From Daphnia pulex (Eukaryota > Arthropoda > Branchiopoda > Diplostraca > Daphniidae): a stretch of 64,000 nucleotides of DNA. The notes under the pieces were generated by a model. It was not told the DNA's origin. It did no database searches and worked only from the letters and a program-made list of their open reading frames with translations. The stretch covers positions 9,704,501-9,768,500 of the forward strand of contig NC_060021.1 in the NCBI RefSeq assembly GCF_021134715.1, given 5' to 3'. Positions 22,377-37,300 of the stretch are shown one piece after another (the first letter of the stretch is position 1; each line of letters starts with the position of its first letter). Position numbers and translations under genes: made by a program.

Positions 22377-25300
22377 TCAAGCAGCGGCGACCTGAGCTGC
22401 CAGCGTTATTAGATATTTGCGATCCTCTTCAGACAATCCGTGCTTTCGCGTCCTCCTCACTAAAAATGTAACCAAAAAAGAAAATAGAAAGTATCCAGGT
22501 TATAATTGCAAAGAAATTGGGGGAAATCAGTGAAATTTACGGTGAAATATGAAGCTTTAGCGAAAGGAAGAGTAGTTTCAATGCCGACTTTCTTCAGGCA
22601 GTGGTTGAAAGACGTTGTTGTCGCGAGTCCGTGAACGCTTGACTACAGCCAAGCCAAGGGGAAAATGAAAGAGAAAAAAAGAAAGGAGAAAAAAGAATAG
22701 AAGCCATTGAGTTCACCCCATAACCGAAATACTCAAACACCAGAAATGTTTTTGTTAAAAAATGTGTAACCCAAAATGATAGAGCAGCCAAATGTGTTAT
22801 TGTATAACCTTCTTAACAAATAAATTAAAATATTAAAAGCGGGTAATTACGTGCGGAGCTTCGATCAGCGTGATTGTGTTGACGATTGCTTCGTTTCCGT
22901 TCGCGTGGATGAGTAGTGGTTCGCGTGGCAGTCTTGACAAGACTTTCTAGAATCTCATCGTCACCATCTGTCACCGCATCAGTTAGGTAATCATCACGAA
23001 TCGATGTACTGCGTCCCAAGCCCACTAGAATTTAAAAAAAAACAAACAAACAAATGAATTAATTAAATTTGTCATTCGAACAGTAAAATAACGGCAAAAT
23101 TACTTGATTTCCGCGATCGTCCCCATGTCCCTGTGCGCATAGATTCTGTGTCGGAAATGTCACTGCCGAGAAGCTGGCGGAGTTCTGCATCTGCCCGATC
23201 TTCCTTGGTTCGATATGTGACAGGCGAATCGTAACTACTCAAACTATTCAAACCGTTGGTGCTGCCAATTTGAGTTATCATCTTGCCCCGAGTTTTGCTT
23301 CGTTCACGGTGATTTGCCTTTTTCTCCATTTGCTGGAGTACTCGATCGCGAGTCGTTCGATATTCGAGAGCAAATTCGGATACGATTCGACAAAATGTGC
23401 CCGGCTTCGTTTCACGAACTTGGGCCGGAGGTGTTCCCAACCATAACAGAAATTTCCGAAATCTGAAACAAGTTTTGTAACAGATTTAAAATTTAAAAAA
23501 TTAGTCTTCTGCTTTACATGACTTGATGGGGATTCTATTTATTACCTATTCGTCACGCGCCGATGCACTATTGTTGCCACCTACAAAAAAGTATTTAAAA
23601 AATGTAGTAATTAGAAAATAACCTGTTAAGAATGTATGTACATGTTTAGTACTCTTTTACCATGATTCTTTCAGCGCAGTCAGTTAGAAATTCCGACATC
23701 CTTTGACAGCGAAATCACGGTAAAATTAATGAAAAGATGAAACCGATTAAATCAAACGTGAAATTGAATACTTGATCTTCATAGTAGTGTTGCCGTCGTG
23801 TTTAGCTATGGCTCGCAAATGATCCCATGAAGCCTTGCAGTCCTCTTCCATCTTGTTGAGATTTGCAGCCAATTCGTCATAGTCCACCCTAGAAGCTCGC
23901 GTCACTGCTCCAATTTCTGAATAAAGGTCCGTCGTTTCGACATTTTGCTCCATGATCATGTGACACAGATGGTGCAACAACGAGTGCTTGTGCACCGTGT
24001 CTTTAACTTCAGGCACTTTCGCTAAATAATCTACTTGGAAACCTTTAATCTAGATTGGAATTTTGACAGTGTCAGCAAATTATTCAATTAATTTTCTATG
24101 AATTGGCAACTTACTTCAGCCCCGTTAAGAAAATTTCCCACAGCCAGTAAAGTTGCCAGAATGGCTCTGAAAGTCACGTTGGATTGCAAGATTTCAATTC
24201 CTTGCTTCAAATCCATTAGAGGCTCGGCCAGTTCCTATTTTCGAAAGTAGTGAATAATAAGTACACCATTTGGAAAAAAATAAGCAAAAGTGTTACCTTC
24301 TCCATGTTTTCATAATCCGATTTGAATAGCCACAACTTCAATCTAGCTGCCAATTCGGTGATCGAAGCTAGGGAGAGAAGAAACTGTTCCGCACTACCTA
24401 ACGGCAATTCCGGGCTAGCTAATTGCGCTTCTTGAATTTTAGCGCGTTCCTCATCCGTCGGCAACATAGTAAGGAGTTTCTGTGGTAGCAAAGACGTGGT
24501 TAAAAATCGAAGAACTTTTTACAGAGATTAGACTGAAGGATCCTCATCCTAATTACCTCTATTCCTTCACGGTTGATGATAGTTGAATCCATCTTGAGGA
24601 TAGCAGTTTTGATGGTTCTTGGCGGGGGCAATTTAGTCATACCGATATTAATAGAATTGGATCGTTTAGGATCCAATACGATCAGCTCCTTATTCTTTGT
24701 AGATTCTTGTTGTTTCTGTACGATAAAGCAAAGTGATGAATGTAATTTGATTTAGACAATGAATTACTATGAGATTTAGTTGGGCGGTAAAAACGTTAGA
24801 AAACGTGTTAGACTACGGCGCTCACCTCCTGCACGTTTTTACATTGTTGATTAAGCGAGTGAGATAATCGGTTGAGCCGCCGTGGAAAAAGACAGAAGCC
24901 AAGATGTAACAAAAGAAAGGAATTAGTAAATAACTCGCGAATAAATTTTAGTAGTTAATAATAGCCAACCAAACAAACAAAAAAAAATAAATAATAATAA
25001 TAAATAAAAAATAAAAATCATCAAAATAAGATTAGCGTTTCTGACCTTAGTTATCAGATCTTTGGAGCGCGACTCGAACAAATGTTCCAAGTTTTTGGTA
25101 TCGACGGCCACCGGATGCAATTCATCCCATAACGTAGGTCCCTTAATCAAACTGAGCTGATCCTCACGAATTTCTCTCCAAAATAGCTTGACCGTTTTCT
25201 TCTGTTTCATCAAAGTGTTTGAAGAAGTTGGTTCGGTCCCGTTGTGATGCAGTTGGACACCAAAGAAAACAGGTGGCGGTAAAGCAGATTTTGATGGCGG

Positions 25301-28300
25301 AGGAGGGGGTGGCATCAGCCCCGGCATTGGAGGTGGAGGAACACCGTTCAGATTGGGCGGCGGTGGGGGTGGTGGAGGTCCAAAAGCATTCACTCTGACG
25401 GAAGGATTCAACGGATCGCTATCTTCTTCTAGGTGCAGGTCGGTAAAGTCCAGATCGCAAATCTGCAATGGCCTATCCAACGTCTCTAACAAACTCTCCC
25501 AGTGCAACTCGTTTTCCGATTTCTTGGACTCGGCTTTGCCGGTGGGTGAAAGTGCCGTGTTCTGCTCCAAGTTACGCAGATCGTGACGCGATTTCGATTT
25601 GGTCAATTCCTCTTTAGCTTTAGAAATAATTCCACTCAAATCTCCCAGCCGGTTGAATTTCTCTTCGGTAGGCGACGTGGGATTCGCTGAAATGTGATTG
25701 GCCTGTCGAAAAATGACCAGACAGCGTAAAAGCATGGATTAAAACGTTACATATCCCAAAAGCGATTTCTCCTTTTACCTGTAAACGTTCGGTAAGGTCC
25801 TTAACTGAGGCCTCACGAGATATATCCAACAGGTTGCGATCGATATTGTCCTTGTCTTTTTCCTTTTGCAAATTCGAGATGCGTTCACTGATTGGAGGCA
25901 TGTTTAGAGTCAGGTCGACATTACGGCGATTCTCATCGGCCACATCAGCTACGGTTATCACTTTTGGGACTGAAACTAGAAGACCATTAAAAATTGAGAA
26001 CCAGTCCATTATACACCATTTTGTTTTTGCATTTACTTGTAAATGAGGTGCTGCTATCTTCAAAAGGTTCTTCGATTTGTGATGGCGACATACGAGCAGC
26101 ATCTTCCTGTTCGCGAATCAAGGATCGCTGCCGCTCAGCTCGTTCCCTTCTACGACGCAGGGCCGGAGTGACGCCCACGTCATTGACGTCTAGAACAACA
26201 CGATAGAACGTCATACATCTACTTTTAATTATCTAATTGTGTAGAATTCACCTTTCAAATCTACATGAGATTTCGAGCCATTCAACATATGTTGCTTAAC
26301 GTCTTCCATGGAGCATGAAGACTCGGAAGAAGAAGAACTCCATTGATTGAACGACTTGTCAGCCAGTTCGTTGGCCAACAAAGCGAGATGCTTCTTAGAC
26401 TGAGAAGCCGTCAGCTTTCTTACAATAGCTCCATGCTCCTCACCACTAGAGATATCTTCTTCTTGATTTTTTCCATCGCCAGTGACCGTCTGGAGCAATT
26501 GGAATGAGTTCAACCCTAAGGGGGGAAAAAACCACATCTAGTAATGAAGGCAATTGTTGATCAACAGTTATTCTTACTCTTGTTCCCTTGTTGAGTTTGG
26601 TTAGACGGATGGCGAGGAGATCTGTGGTTTGAACGGCCACTGCGTGGCACTCGACTATTATTTTTCAGAAAACAAATGATGAAATGATTTATTCTCTATT
26701 CAATTATTTCCAGAATTTCACCTGTGTTGATTTGAATAGTCCAAATTGACGTAGGGTTCTCCATCTTCTTGCTTCAATTGATGCTCGTAAATTTCCAGTT
26801 GTTGAATCAAATCTGCATCACCTTCCGGTTTCGACACAAACCTTTGGAAATTGAACAAATTTAGTTTTATGAAAACGACCATGTAAATGAATGAAGACCA
26901 TATTATACCTGGTGACAATCTGCTGCATTCCAAGAGCTTCCAAATTTTCTATTTGATCGTAATACGAGTCCTGATCCGGGAGACCGTGTAGCGTTTTGTT
27001 GATGAGCGTGACGGCGTAGACGAGCAATTCAGAGTCGGACGAGTCGCGCTCTTGCAGTAATCGCATCAGACTGCTCCACGGCTTGGAATCTGTGTCAGAC
27101 ACCAAATCAATTAAGACTCTCGAGCAACTCCATGGCTGCAAAATGCACATGTTATTATTTGGAGCGCACACGTAACCCCCCTGATGACGCAGTTGCACAC
27201 ACACACACACACACAGCAGTGCGATGCATTTGGTTTGTGTCACCGCTCTATTCCAAGTCGATCAAGTGATGCTGTCAACGAAGTAATATAATAGACAAAT
27301 GGGGTTTACCTTGGCCGGAATCCACCGTTTCGATTGCCTTAACCAAAAGCTGGCAATTGCTTTCCACATATTCAACGAATACGAGGAGCAATTTCAGGGC
27401 CGTCTTGGCCACCAAACGGTATTTACTCGCAATCAACGAGTAGAGCCATTGGACTGTCGGGTTGTGCTCCATGACGCCGTTCATTCCGTCAACGTAGAGC
27501 ATCACTTGGCCCAGAGCTAGATAGACGGTAACGATGGAAACAGGAACGAAAAAAAAAGAGAAAGCAATAAAAATCAAAAAATCAAATAATAATAACCGAA
27601 AGAGAAAATAGAGACAACAAGGAATGAGCATTAATGGAAAGCTTTTATGAAACAATGGAATGCTCAAGTACTATACCGCGGAGGATGTAGTTCTGAAAGT
27701 TCTGGTCGGCGGTATGACCCACTCGGATAAGACAGGCTAAACCGTCGTTTTGAACGAATTCGTGTACCAAATCTTTGTCTTCCTGCGCATCCATCGAAAA
27801 AAATAAAAAATAAATGAGAGAGTCAGATAAAAATGGAACTAGGGGACCAGTTTGAAAGTGAAGAAAAAGAAAGGGGTGCAAGTCTATATAAGATCTTGAC
27901 GATTGACGTTAAGCAGGTCAGCGGGTTGTATCAACAGACAACTATAAGAAGATCCGCTCACGGGATCTCAACTATAGTAGCCTAGTACACTATACACCGC
28001 CCCAGTGTAAACACAATCTAGAGACGAGGTGACTCCTTCGCGGTTTTGCAGGGATTTTTATTTTCTTGTTTCAACTCTAAATATAAACCCACCTGGAAGA
28101 TTTGCTTCAAGGAGAAAAGCGCTCGTCGTAATTCTTTGCCTTCCGAGTGGAGGAGTTTGTCTATATCGACCCCAAAAGAAAAAAAATTGTTGGACAATCA
28201 AAAGAGAAACAAATATTATGAGAGTTAGTTTTCATTGATGAGAATTTCAGACTGCATTTACCCATGATGCCGTTCACTCTGACAGACAGCTGCGTTCGGA

Positions 28301-31300
28301 GTACGATCGAGTTCTTCCGGCTGTCAAACAAAAAAACAAAAACACGAAATTTGTTAGAAAATATAGGGCGGTAAGTAAAAATCTCAACTGCGATGCGCTA
28401 TACTTTAATAACTCATTCAGAGTATAGACCAGCTCTTCCTTCTTTTTTCCCTGATGTGTTTTGATAGGCAAATTTGACACGTGCTCTGTTTACGTCGTTG
28501 TTGGTACGTAAACAGACTGGAGAGACAGTGGCGAGATCGACTATACTTCTTCACTTTTCACTTTCAAAGAGGAAAAGAAGAAAAAAAAAAGAAGCAGCGG
28601 ATCGCCGGAACTGAGAGTATATCCCAGCAGGGGGAAAGACTCGTTCGCCTACACCGGTTTGACAAAGTAGGTCGGGTGCCCGCCGCGACTTTTCTCTTGC
28701 CCCCTTCCGTCTCCTCAAAAGACATTAAGCTGGTAAACGAGTCCTCTCCTGTTTCTCTCTCCCCCCTTTTTTTTGGGGTTTTGTTTTTAGAACCAACCGC
28801 CACATATTTAACTAAATACCTTTCGCTCTGATTTATGTCGACTGTCTACCGATACCGAGATTGACGGATTGATTTCGACCAGTTCACGGTTGTTCTTCTA
28901 AACCGCTCAAAAATGCCGTAGAAAGCTCAAAGCAAATGCTGTCGTGCTTTTTCGTTTGAGTGCTCAGTGACTTTCATTTTCTGGAAACATTTTGAAATTT
29001 TGACAAAGTAAAAATCAAAGAAATAAAAACAAAAATATGGAATTCGACAAATTCTTTCAATTACAAGCGTATCGACCGATTCAGAGCAGCAGATGTGCAC
29101 GGCTAAATTGCACTGGGGATTGGCGCAGCCCGCATTCCGATCCGGATGTTTCGCTCATAGCGTAAACAGGGCAAAAGTTCTCTCTGAAATAACGGCAGTG
29201 ATTTATCACCCAAAGTATATGGGCTGCTGTGTGTTGCTGCCCAGCAAAAGAGGTCCCAGAGCGTGCGCAACTGCTGTAGTCAAGGTCCTAGCCCACTAAC
29301 TTCCCCGATGGTTTTGTTTATTCGCTTCGTTTTCTTAACCCAAACCAATAAATTGATTGCCAACATTGCGGACAGGACCGTTTCGCACGTCCGAAACGAT
29401 TTTAAAGAAAAAGAAACACAGCAGATCCTAAAGCAAACTCTAGCGAATGCTCTTGACCGTCGTCTACTTGGCGTCCGGCTTCATCAAGCCAATAAACAAG
29501 GAAATAAATCAATCCCTCGTCATCTGGACGAGGATGAACGAACTTGAACACACTGGACTAGTTCAAACTTGTTTCAATGAAAGCCAATTTTGCCAACCAG
29601 AAGAGATAATACCGTAATAATAATCACCACAAGGCCTACTTACTTTTCTAGGAAACCTTCGAGCTCTTCAGATTGTTCATTAAGTGTGGCTTCCACGTCC
29701 AGGTAGTTGCCATAGTCGCCATCCTTGTACACCTGAAACGTGGCGTCTCCCAGCTGCACCGGAGGCAGACAAAATAATAATAATAAGTATAGACAACATA
29801 CACAACGGAAAAAGAGAAAAATAATAAAAATAAAAAAGTTCACAATCCGACGAATAACAATGAGTCATGCGATTCCAGCAGCTCCACCTCCTCCAGGGAA
29901 ATGAAAGAAGAGGAAAACGACAAGGCCGCGCGCGCTTTACAGGTCGCTGACATTTGAGGTAAAAAAGACTTTGGTTTCATTCTATTTCGTGTCGTCAATG
30001 CCTGTCTCTCTCTCTCTATCGGTTTTCCCTCAAGAAAGAAAACCAGCGAATTTCCAGTGCGATTCCAGTGGGGAGATAGCAGCAGGAGGGAGAAAGACAC
30101 AAGATAATGGTTAGCTGTTGATGTTCAAAAGGTCGCGGAGGCGCTTGAAACCCCTTTTTTCTTTTTCTTTTCTTTTTGGGAGTTTTAGCTGTTGTTGTTT
30201 TGGAGTTTTAGTGGGGCTTTTGTGTTTGCTTTTGATAATAAAAGCGACAGCCGGGACGACGGCAGCAGCGCCCCCTTTTTTGTTTTAAATTTGTGCGCTT
30301 TCAGGTTCCGAAGAAAAACGAGTCGACATTTTTTTTTTATTATTATTTTTTTTTTTGGACGAGTCCTAGTGACTCATTTCGGTCACCGATCCCTGTTTTT
30401 TTTGCGCGTGTGTATATAGACGATGGAAGGAGGAGGGAAAAAAGAAGGAGTTAGCTGCTAGCTTTATTCAAAACAAGAACCCGAGAAGGAGAGTCTAGGT
30501 TTGCTGTTGCTGCTGTGTGTGCTACTACTGCCGCTACAAAGTATTCGGTTGCGCACCGCAGCACGCAACCAACCAAGCAACTCCCGAGGCTGAGATTCCG
30601 TTTCAGTGGTACGTAACAGACCTTTGGCAAATGGGGGAAAGAAGAAGAAAAAAATACGTGTCATTAATGACAACCTAAACACGTTGCCTAGCGAATAACA
30701 GACGAGAAAAGAAAGTCTACACAAGAAGGTTTTCCGAGCCGCCTGCTTGGGTTGATTACTCCGCTCTCGCCTTTAGCCCAAGCCTTTTCTCTCTCTCGTG
30801 TGTGTGATGTTGTGTTCCGCTTTTTTCATTTTCTGCTACTACTAACCGATTCCTCGGGACTGGGTCGTCTAAATAACGCCGACGCTCCCGCTCCCGAACG
30901 CTAGTCTATTCATGGAACGAGGCATTTATACCGAGAACGGGGGGAGGAAAGAAAGAAAGGAACCTAAAAGAGAGATAGGTGGGTTAGGTAGGAAGGTATA
31001 CTCCTGCTGCTGCTGCTGTTGTGTATATACACATCTTTGAACTGGATCTTCGCTCGGGTTAGCGCTCGCGCACACTGTGACGGTTAGAGTTTTGTTTTGT
31101 TTGGGTCCTTTTCTTTTCTGGGTATAGTTTGGTAGCGCATCCTTTTAGTTCCGTGTGCTGTGCAGTGTGTTGAATGTGGCACCGGACAGGCCAGCGCCAG
31201 CCACGTTAACGATGAACGTCTCAACAGCTGCACAGCACCGGCCTAATCTGAAATGGGGAGGCTGTTATCGTCGATACTTTCTGGGGGTTCAAAGTTCCAA

Positions 31301-34300
31301 CAACAAGACGATATATACAAACTTTGTTTTGTTTTGTTTTTTAAAAAAGGGAGAAAAACGAAGATAATAATAATTAAAGAAAAATGACCTGATGGGGAGC
31401 TCCAAGAAGACGGTGAACGGCTGGCAATTGATTAACAAGCGGAATATTGGCGTTAAAACAATGAAAGGGCGGCCGTGGGGGCTCCGGAAAACTTGTGTTA
31501 CTGTAGGTCAAAGGATCGGTATCGTTGACAAACTGCACCCGACAGGTGAACCACTCCATTCTCATTTTTGTAAGTCCAAATTTTTGTTACGTCGCTCGAG
31601 AATTAAACGAAGAAGAATTGTTCAACCGTGTAAGACGGTGACAACATGGAGAGACGCAAAATAGAGAACAAGCCCAACACAACGAATGCGCCGTCTTAAT
31701 CGGATAGGGTTCGACACTCAACTGGTAGGACCCGAAAATCGGATGGTATCTACTCTAGGTCTGCTGGTGCAGCAGAACTACACTACGCGTCAAGATGGCC
31801 CTTTGTTTTGAAAACTCTCTCTCCTTCGCCCTGGCGACGACTCTATGTATAGTATATATATGGGCCATCCGATATCAACAGCAGTAAAAAATAAAAATAA
31901 AATACAAAAATGTCAGTTAATCTTCTTGCTTTTACCCAAATGTCAAAAGCGGCTCATTTTACGGTAGTCCTACAGGACATGATTCGCCTAGAGTCATTTC
32001 AATAGACTATGATGGAATTGGCTTACCTCCTGTTGCTCTGGTGCTGTTGATGGAACGGCCGCCGATGCGCTAGAAACGAACAAAAGGAAAGTAAATGAGA
32101 TAAGAAATATTAAGTCCTCAAACAGAAAAAAGAAAAGAGAGAAAAACGAGATTATCGAATAGTTGTTTCACGTCCGCTGAAAGAGGAAGCAAACTCACAA
32201 ACAAACTCACATATACCTTTTCTCGACGCTTTCCGAGTCCGTTTCTTCCTGGTCTTTGACTATTGGCTCTTCTTCAACTTGGTCACGGTCACCTGTCAAT
32301 GGAATCAACAATAGCCATGGGATGTTAACAACAATAGAAATCGAAATGTTTGTGATGTTATAATACCTTCTTCTTCTTCTTCTTCGCTACTGTCATCACT
32401 TTCTTCTTCTTCTTCTACATCTTCTTCTTCTTCTTGTTTGATTTCAATTTCTTTTTTAACTTGTTCTTCTTCATCTTCTTCCTCTTCTTCATCTTCATCA
32501 TCTTCTTCTTCTTCATTCTCCTCTTCTTCTTCTTCCGCCTTAATTACCTGGTCTTTACTAAAGTCGTTAAGTGGAGACTTGGACTTTTGGGGCTGGATGT
32601 TTATGGGTTCCAGGGATTCTAGCGCTCGCAAGGCGTCCAGACCCCACGCTGTGTTCATGGAACAACCGCTCGGCGATGGTTGGATGGATGTCGAGGTCAT
32701 TACCGGGATGTCCGGTTTGACGTTATCATATGGAGAAGGCGGCCTACGGTAGAAAGGATAACTTCGAGTCATGGGCGGGGTGGCTGGACATTCCGGCCAT
32801 TCGAAACCGTCGGGGGAATATCGGTCTCCGAGCTCTTCAGGATTCACATCTGACCGGCTGCAATCATCTGTTTCTTTGACCGGAAGCGGCGACGACGACG
32901 GCGACAATTCCGCCTCGATACTTACGGCTGGCTCGGAATCACCTGAGAGTTTGGGAATTCCCAAATCGGCCGGCAGATCATCGACTTCAACGTCCGTGTC
33001 GTCACGCTTGTTCTCGGTACTTTCCGTCTCCTCTTCGGTCGAACTCTGAGTCTCGTCGGCCGAAGAAGTGCTGGACTCTTCCGGTTTCATTATCTTCTGC
33101 TGTTCACCAGCGGCTGCCTCGCCCTCCTCCTCCTGTTCCATGGCGGGAACATTGTCGGTGCTGGGCAACCACCAGGGGATAATTTCACTATTCTGTTTGC
33201 GCAACCAGCCGAAAGAGGAGGCCAGTTTGGAAGCGAAAGACGAGGATTCGGCCAGGCCACCACCAGATGGCTCCAGACTGTTCCGTTTCGACGAATTGGC
33301 AGAGTCCTTGATCCGTGAAACGGAGCGGCTGTGCTTTTGAACGCGATCCGACTCGGTCGAAGTCGACGAATCGGTGGATGTACTGCAACTGCGCGCTATG
33401 CTCCGGGCGGAAGCGTTGCGCGATGGAATGTGACTTCGCGACGAGGACGCGGTCGTTCGGCCGGAACGGTTCGGCGGAGGCAAACTGGAAGGTGGCGGCG
33501 GCAGAGACGTTGATGATGCGGCTCTGCTTGGAACTCGTCCAGCGACAGCTCCCGAAGGCGATCGAGTCACGGAACGGGTTCCGCCACTCGTTCCGGCTTC
33601 CGGCGAACGCAGCATCATCTTGCTGTAAGAAGGAGAACGCGAAGAGACGGCCTTCCGGTTTCCCTGGGAAGAGCTGGAAGACTTGGACACCAAAGATTCC
33701 GGGGAAGTGCTACTCCGCTCTTCCGGCCCGCGAGTCATTTTCAGAAGTTTCGACCAGTTCACCGACGAGGATCTCGACTGACTGCGTGACGATTCATCAG
33801 CCGGTTGTACAGCCAGTTGAGGAGAATCCGAATGGACAACAGCTGACGGATTGACGGATGGTGATCGAGATTTGGAGGGGCTCTTGGATGATGCGGAAGC
33901 AGAAGAGGAGGAGGATGAAGACGGCTGAAGCGGTGTCGACCTCCTGGGCGAAGAGGCCGGTGTTAAGACTTTCTCAGCCGACGTTCGAGACAGACTGAGG
34001 CGACTGATGGATTCCGAAGACGTGCTGCTCTTCCGGACAGGCTGAGCGAGCGAAGCGCTTGCTCCAATCGAAGAAGCCGAACTCGAACTCTTGGATTTGA
34101 TCCTGCTCGTCATTTCCTCAGGCACCACCGCCGCTTCTTCCGCACCCGACGAGCTGGACGAACAGCTGGAAGACCTAGAAGAGCTCGAATTCTTGGCGCT
34201 GGTCACGACCTTCCGCCGCGATTGACTGCGGCTGACAGCGGCCTGTTGTTTCGGCTGCTGGATCTTGGCGCTCGAGCTGCGGCTCAACGATGTGCTGCCC

Positions 34301-37300
34301 TTTTCCGAGTTGACCGAATTCCTTCTCGACGACGCCGGAGTTACCGACGGCGTTCGACGGTCAACCGGACCCGGGCTAGCGCTGGATGATTTACTCCCGC
34401 CAGACGAATTCTTCCTGGCTTGTCGTTTGGCTCTTCGCTGAGCCTCGCGGAACTCTTCCTGCCGTTTGCGGAACTCGGAGATTTGCTGGTCGTCGAGATC
34501 GACATTGAGCGCTGATTTGCGGTACTCTTTGCTGCCAACTACCGGAACCGGAATCGGGGGCTTGTGAAGAGTTCCGCTGATGGGTGGCGATTTAGTTTTC
34601 TCTTCCGCCGGTGGACTCGTGCCGGAAGAGTATCGGGAGGGCGCAACGTATTTGCTGAAGTAGCGATCCGTATAGGAGCCTGGTCGGGACGCTGCTGCGG
34701 CGGATCCGTAAGTGGGAGGCGATCCCGTGTAACCCACGAATCTTCTCGGACGAATGGAATCCGGCTCTTCTGTTTGCACTTCCCGGGCGGCAACGGTGGG
34801 CAGACGACTTTGAAGCACCTTGGGACTGCGGATGAATCCGGAAATGGGAAGCAAACTGGCTTTGCTGGATGGGATGGATTCGCTGGAAGGAATAGGAGAC
34901 GTTCCTCGACTAACCACGTAACTCGCATCTGCTTCAGGGGTTTCTTCCGTCGCCTCTTCTTCGTCGGATTCTTCCGATTCGGCCGAATCGGATTTGACGG
35001 CGTCTTCGCTGGGCGTCGGTGGGATTTCTTTAATTTCCTCGACCGACACAACCGGAAGCGACTTGGAAACCGGCTCGCTGAACATGCTCCGATAGGCCGA
35101 TAACCTTTCGGTCGGCTGCTGAGTTGCAGGTTTGGTTGCGTAGCTCAAATCACGCGAAGTTGTGTTAGCCGAACGGCCGTAGGAAGTGGGAACCCTGGGC
35201 GTATAAGTCGACGGTGACTGGAAGGTCGTGCTGGTATTTCCTCGCTGATTGTAAGCCCGGAAAGATCGCGGAAGAGTCATCGAAGACGATTCACTTTTTC
35301 CGGATGCTTCCGTCTTGGGCGCTTCCGTCTCTTTCTCTCGACTTTTGCTTCGAGTGTAGCCTCCGCCGGCCGCATAAGGTGACAACAAGTTGCTCTCGCT
35401 CACGGCAGATGGTGCGGCACCGCCGTTTCTGGATGAAGCCCCCGATTTGCTACTGTTGGCTAATGTGTCCTGGCTGCTGCGTCCAGACGGACTTCGCTCC
35501 GCCCACCCATTGCCGTAATTACTGCTGCCATTGGTACTGCTGGCCGCTGCGGAGCTGCTGGGCAATTTATAAAGATTTCCATAATTGGAGCTCCGACCTA
35601 GCGAATATGAATTATTAGTGCCACCACTTCCGCCTTGTGCCGACTGTGAATTGCCACTGGATTGGGTTGAATTCCGGTCGATGCCCGATCTGCTGGATCC
35701 TACTTCTCGGCTGTCCCTGGCCGTCGTTCCATAGATGGATTTACTCGGCTCTGCTCTGGATGATATTCCTCCAGATCCAGTCGAACTGCTCCCATTATTT
35801 GACTCCCTCTGATTTGATGTTGAACTGTAATTCGGAGAGATTCGATTGGCCTGGACGCCGGCCTGGTAAGAGACTTTGGCGGAAGCTGGCGTCTCTGGCG
35901 CATCTCTCTGTCGACTCCTGCTGCTGACCGACGACGGCTCCTCGCTTCCGGAAGCCGCAGAGTAGGTTGTCCGGGAGCTTCCGTACCGACTGCCAGCACC
36001 GGTGCCGGCGTTGGAAGAAGAAGAAGCGGTCGAAAGTGGCGAGAACGATGACCGGAAAGAATTGCCGCCGGTGGCCGCTGTAGTTCTCGTGGGAGTGGCC
36101 GGTGCTTTATTCTGTCCCAACAATCAACAAGAAGCAACAAAAAAAAACAATTTTTAGAAGAATGAAACCGAAAGTGTGTCGTCCCTTTCAAAGGTAAAAA
36201 TTACACGACAATTATCCATGGCACAGGCTTTCTCCTACTTAACAATAATAGCCGGGAATAAGGAAAGCGGGGGGTGTGTGTGTAAAATTATTGAAAAAAA
36301 TCATGCGTTACGTAATTGTATTGTAAAGAGTCTAAGCGGAGTGGTGTCGAAGCAGCTATGACGAAATTCGACAAGCATGTATTCACGACACAAAGATTTG
36401 ATGGTGTAAGAGCAGCACTGACAAAAATAAAGTACGACTCACTATCGGATCGCAATCACGGCAATATAAAGTTAGACATCAAAACTAACTCTACTTGTGT
36501 GTGTGCCGAAACACAAGCGTACACATAAATAAACCCAACCTTGTAGGAAGAGTAGTAGCTGCCGTAATACGGAGAACTCTACATAAAGAGTTGTATCAAA
36601 GCGTCAAAAAATAAAAAAGGTTAATAAACCCAAGAAATTAAAACAAAACAAGCATGGAATGAGAAGTGAACACAAATATAGAAGATGAAATAATCAAGAT
36701 ATGAATGATGTTTGTGTATAAATACAGATCCCTCCCATTTTTGTCTTTTTGACAGATCAATCGACCGGACAGAAATTCCTGGCTCACCCGAAACTCGTCC
36801 TCACCCTTTTTTTGTTGGTGGTGTGGGTTTTTTGTTCCATTGAGAGACGACTCCCAACAAAAGATCCTATACACATATGCACCCCTAGTATACCCTGCAA
36901 CTGGCATTGGTTTCTTGTGTAGGCAGCGTTAATTAGCGTCGCAGGATACAGATCCATCACGCTGGATTGCCAACGTCAGTCAGCCTGCCCTTTGCCAGCC
37001 CGTGTACACAAAAGTGTTCCAGTTCCTAATGGAACCAGCAGAAGTGAAACGGAGAAAAGAAAAGATATTGGGAGTTGAGAAAAAGGGAACGCGCACTTCC
37101 GTGTTTGCGCCTGTACATGTCCGGCCGTCGTTGGGTCCTGTCGTGTGTTTCATCACATCCCAAAAGTCCTATCTCTTTGACTCGAACGTTTAAATGAAAA
37201 TTCCGAGCAGTTAACCAACAACAAATTTCCTATTGTCGTTTTTTTTTGTTTGTTTTCTTTCTCTTTTTTAAGTTATCGTTACGTTCGTTTTCTTTTTTCT

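Noticed and set aside
24790-24900. Possible extra exon ([14 protein letters not shown]) in the Fhos FH2 region
   Set aside because: The donor is good (GAG|gtgagc) but no acceptor AG lies in a usable place, and FH2 is complete without it.
32434-33854. Plus-strand frames of 60-180 codons opposite the giant Fhos exon, and similar ones to 35927
   Set aside because: Shadows of the serine- and glutamate-rich coding strand; no independent signals.
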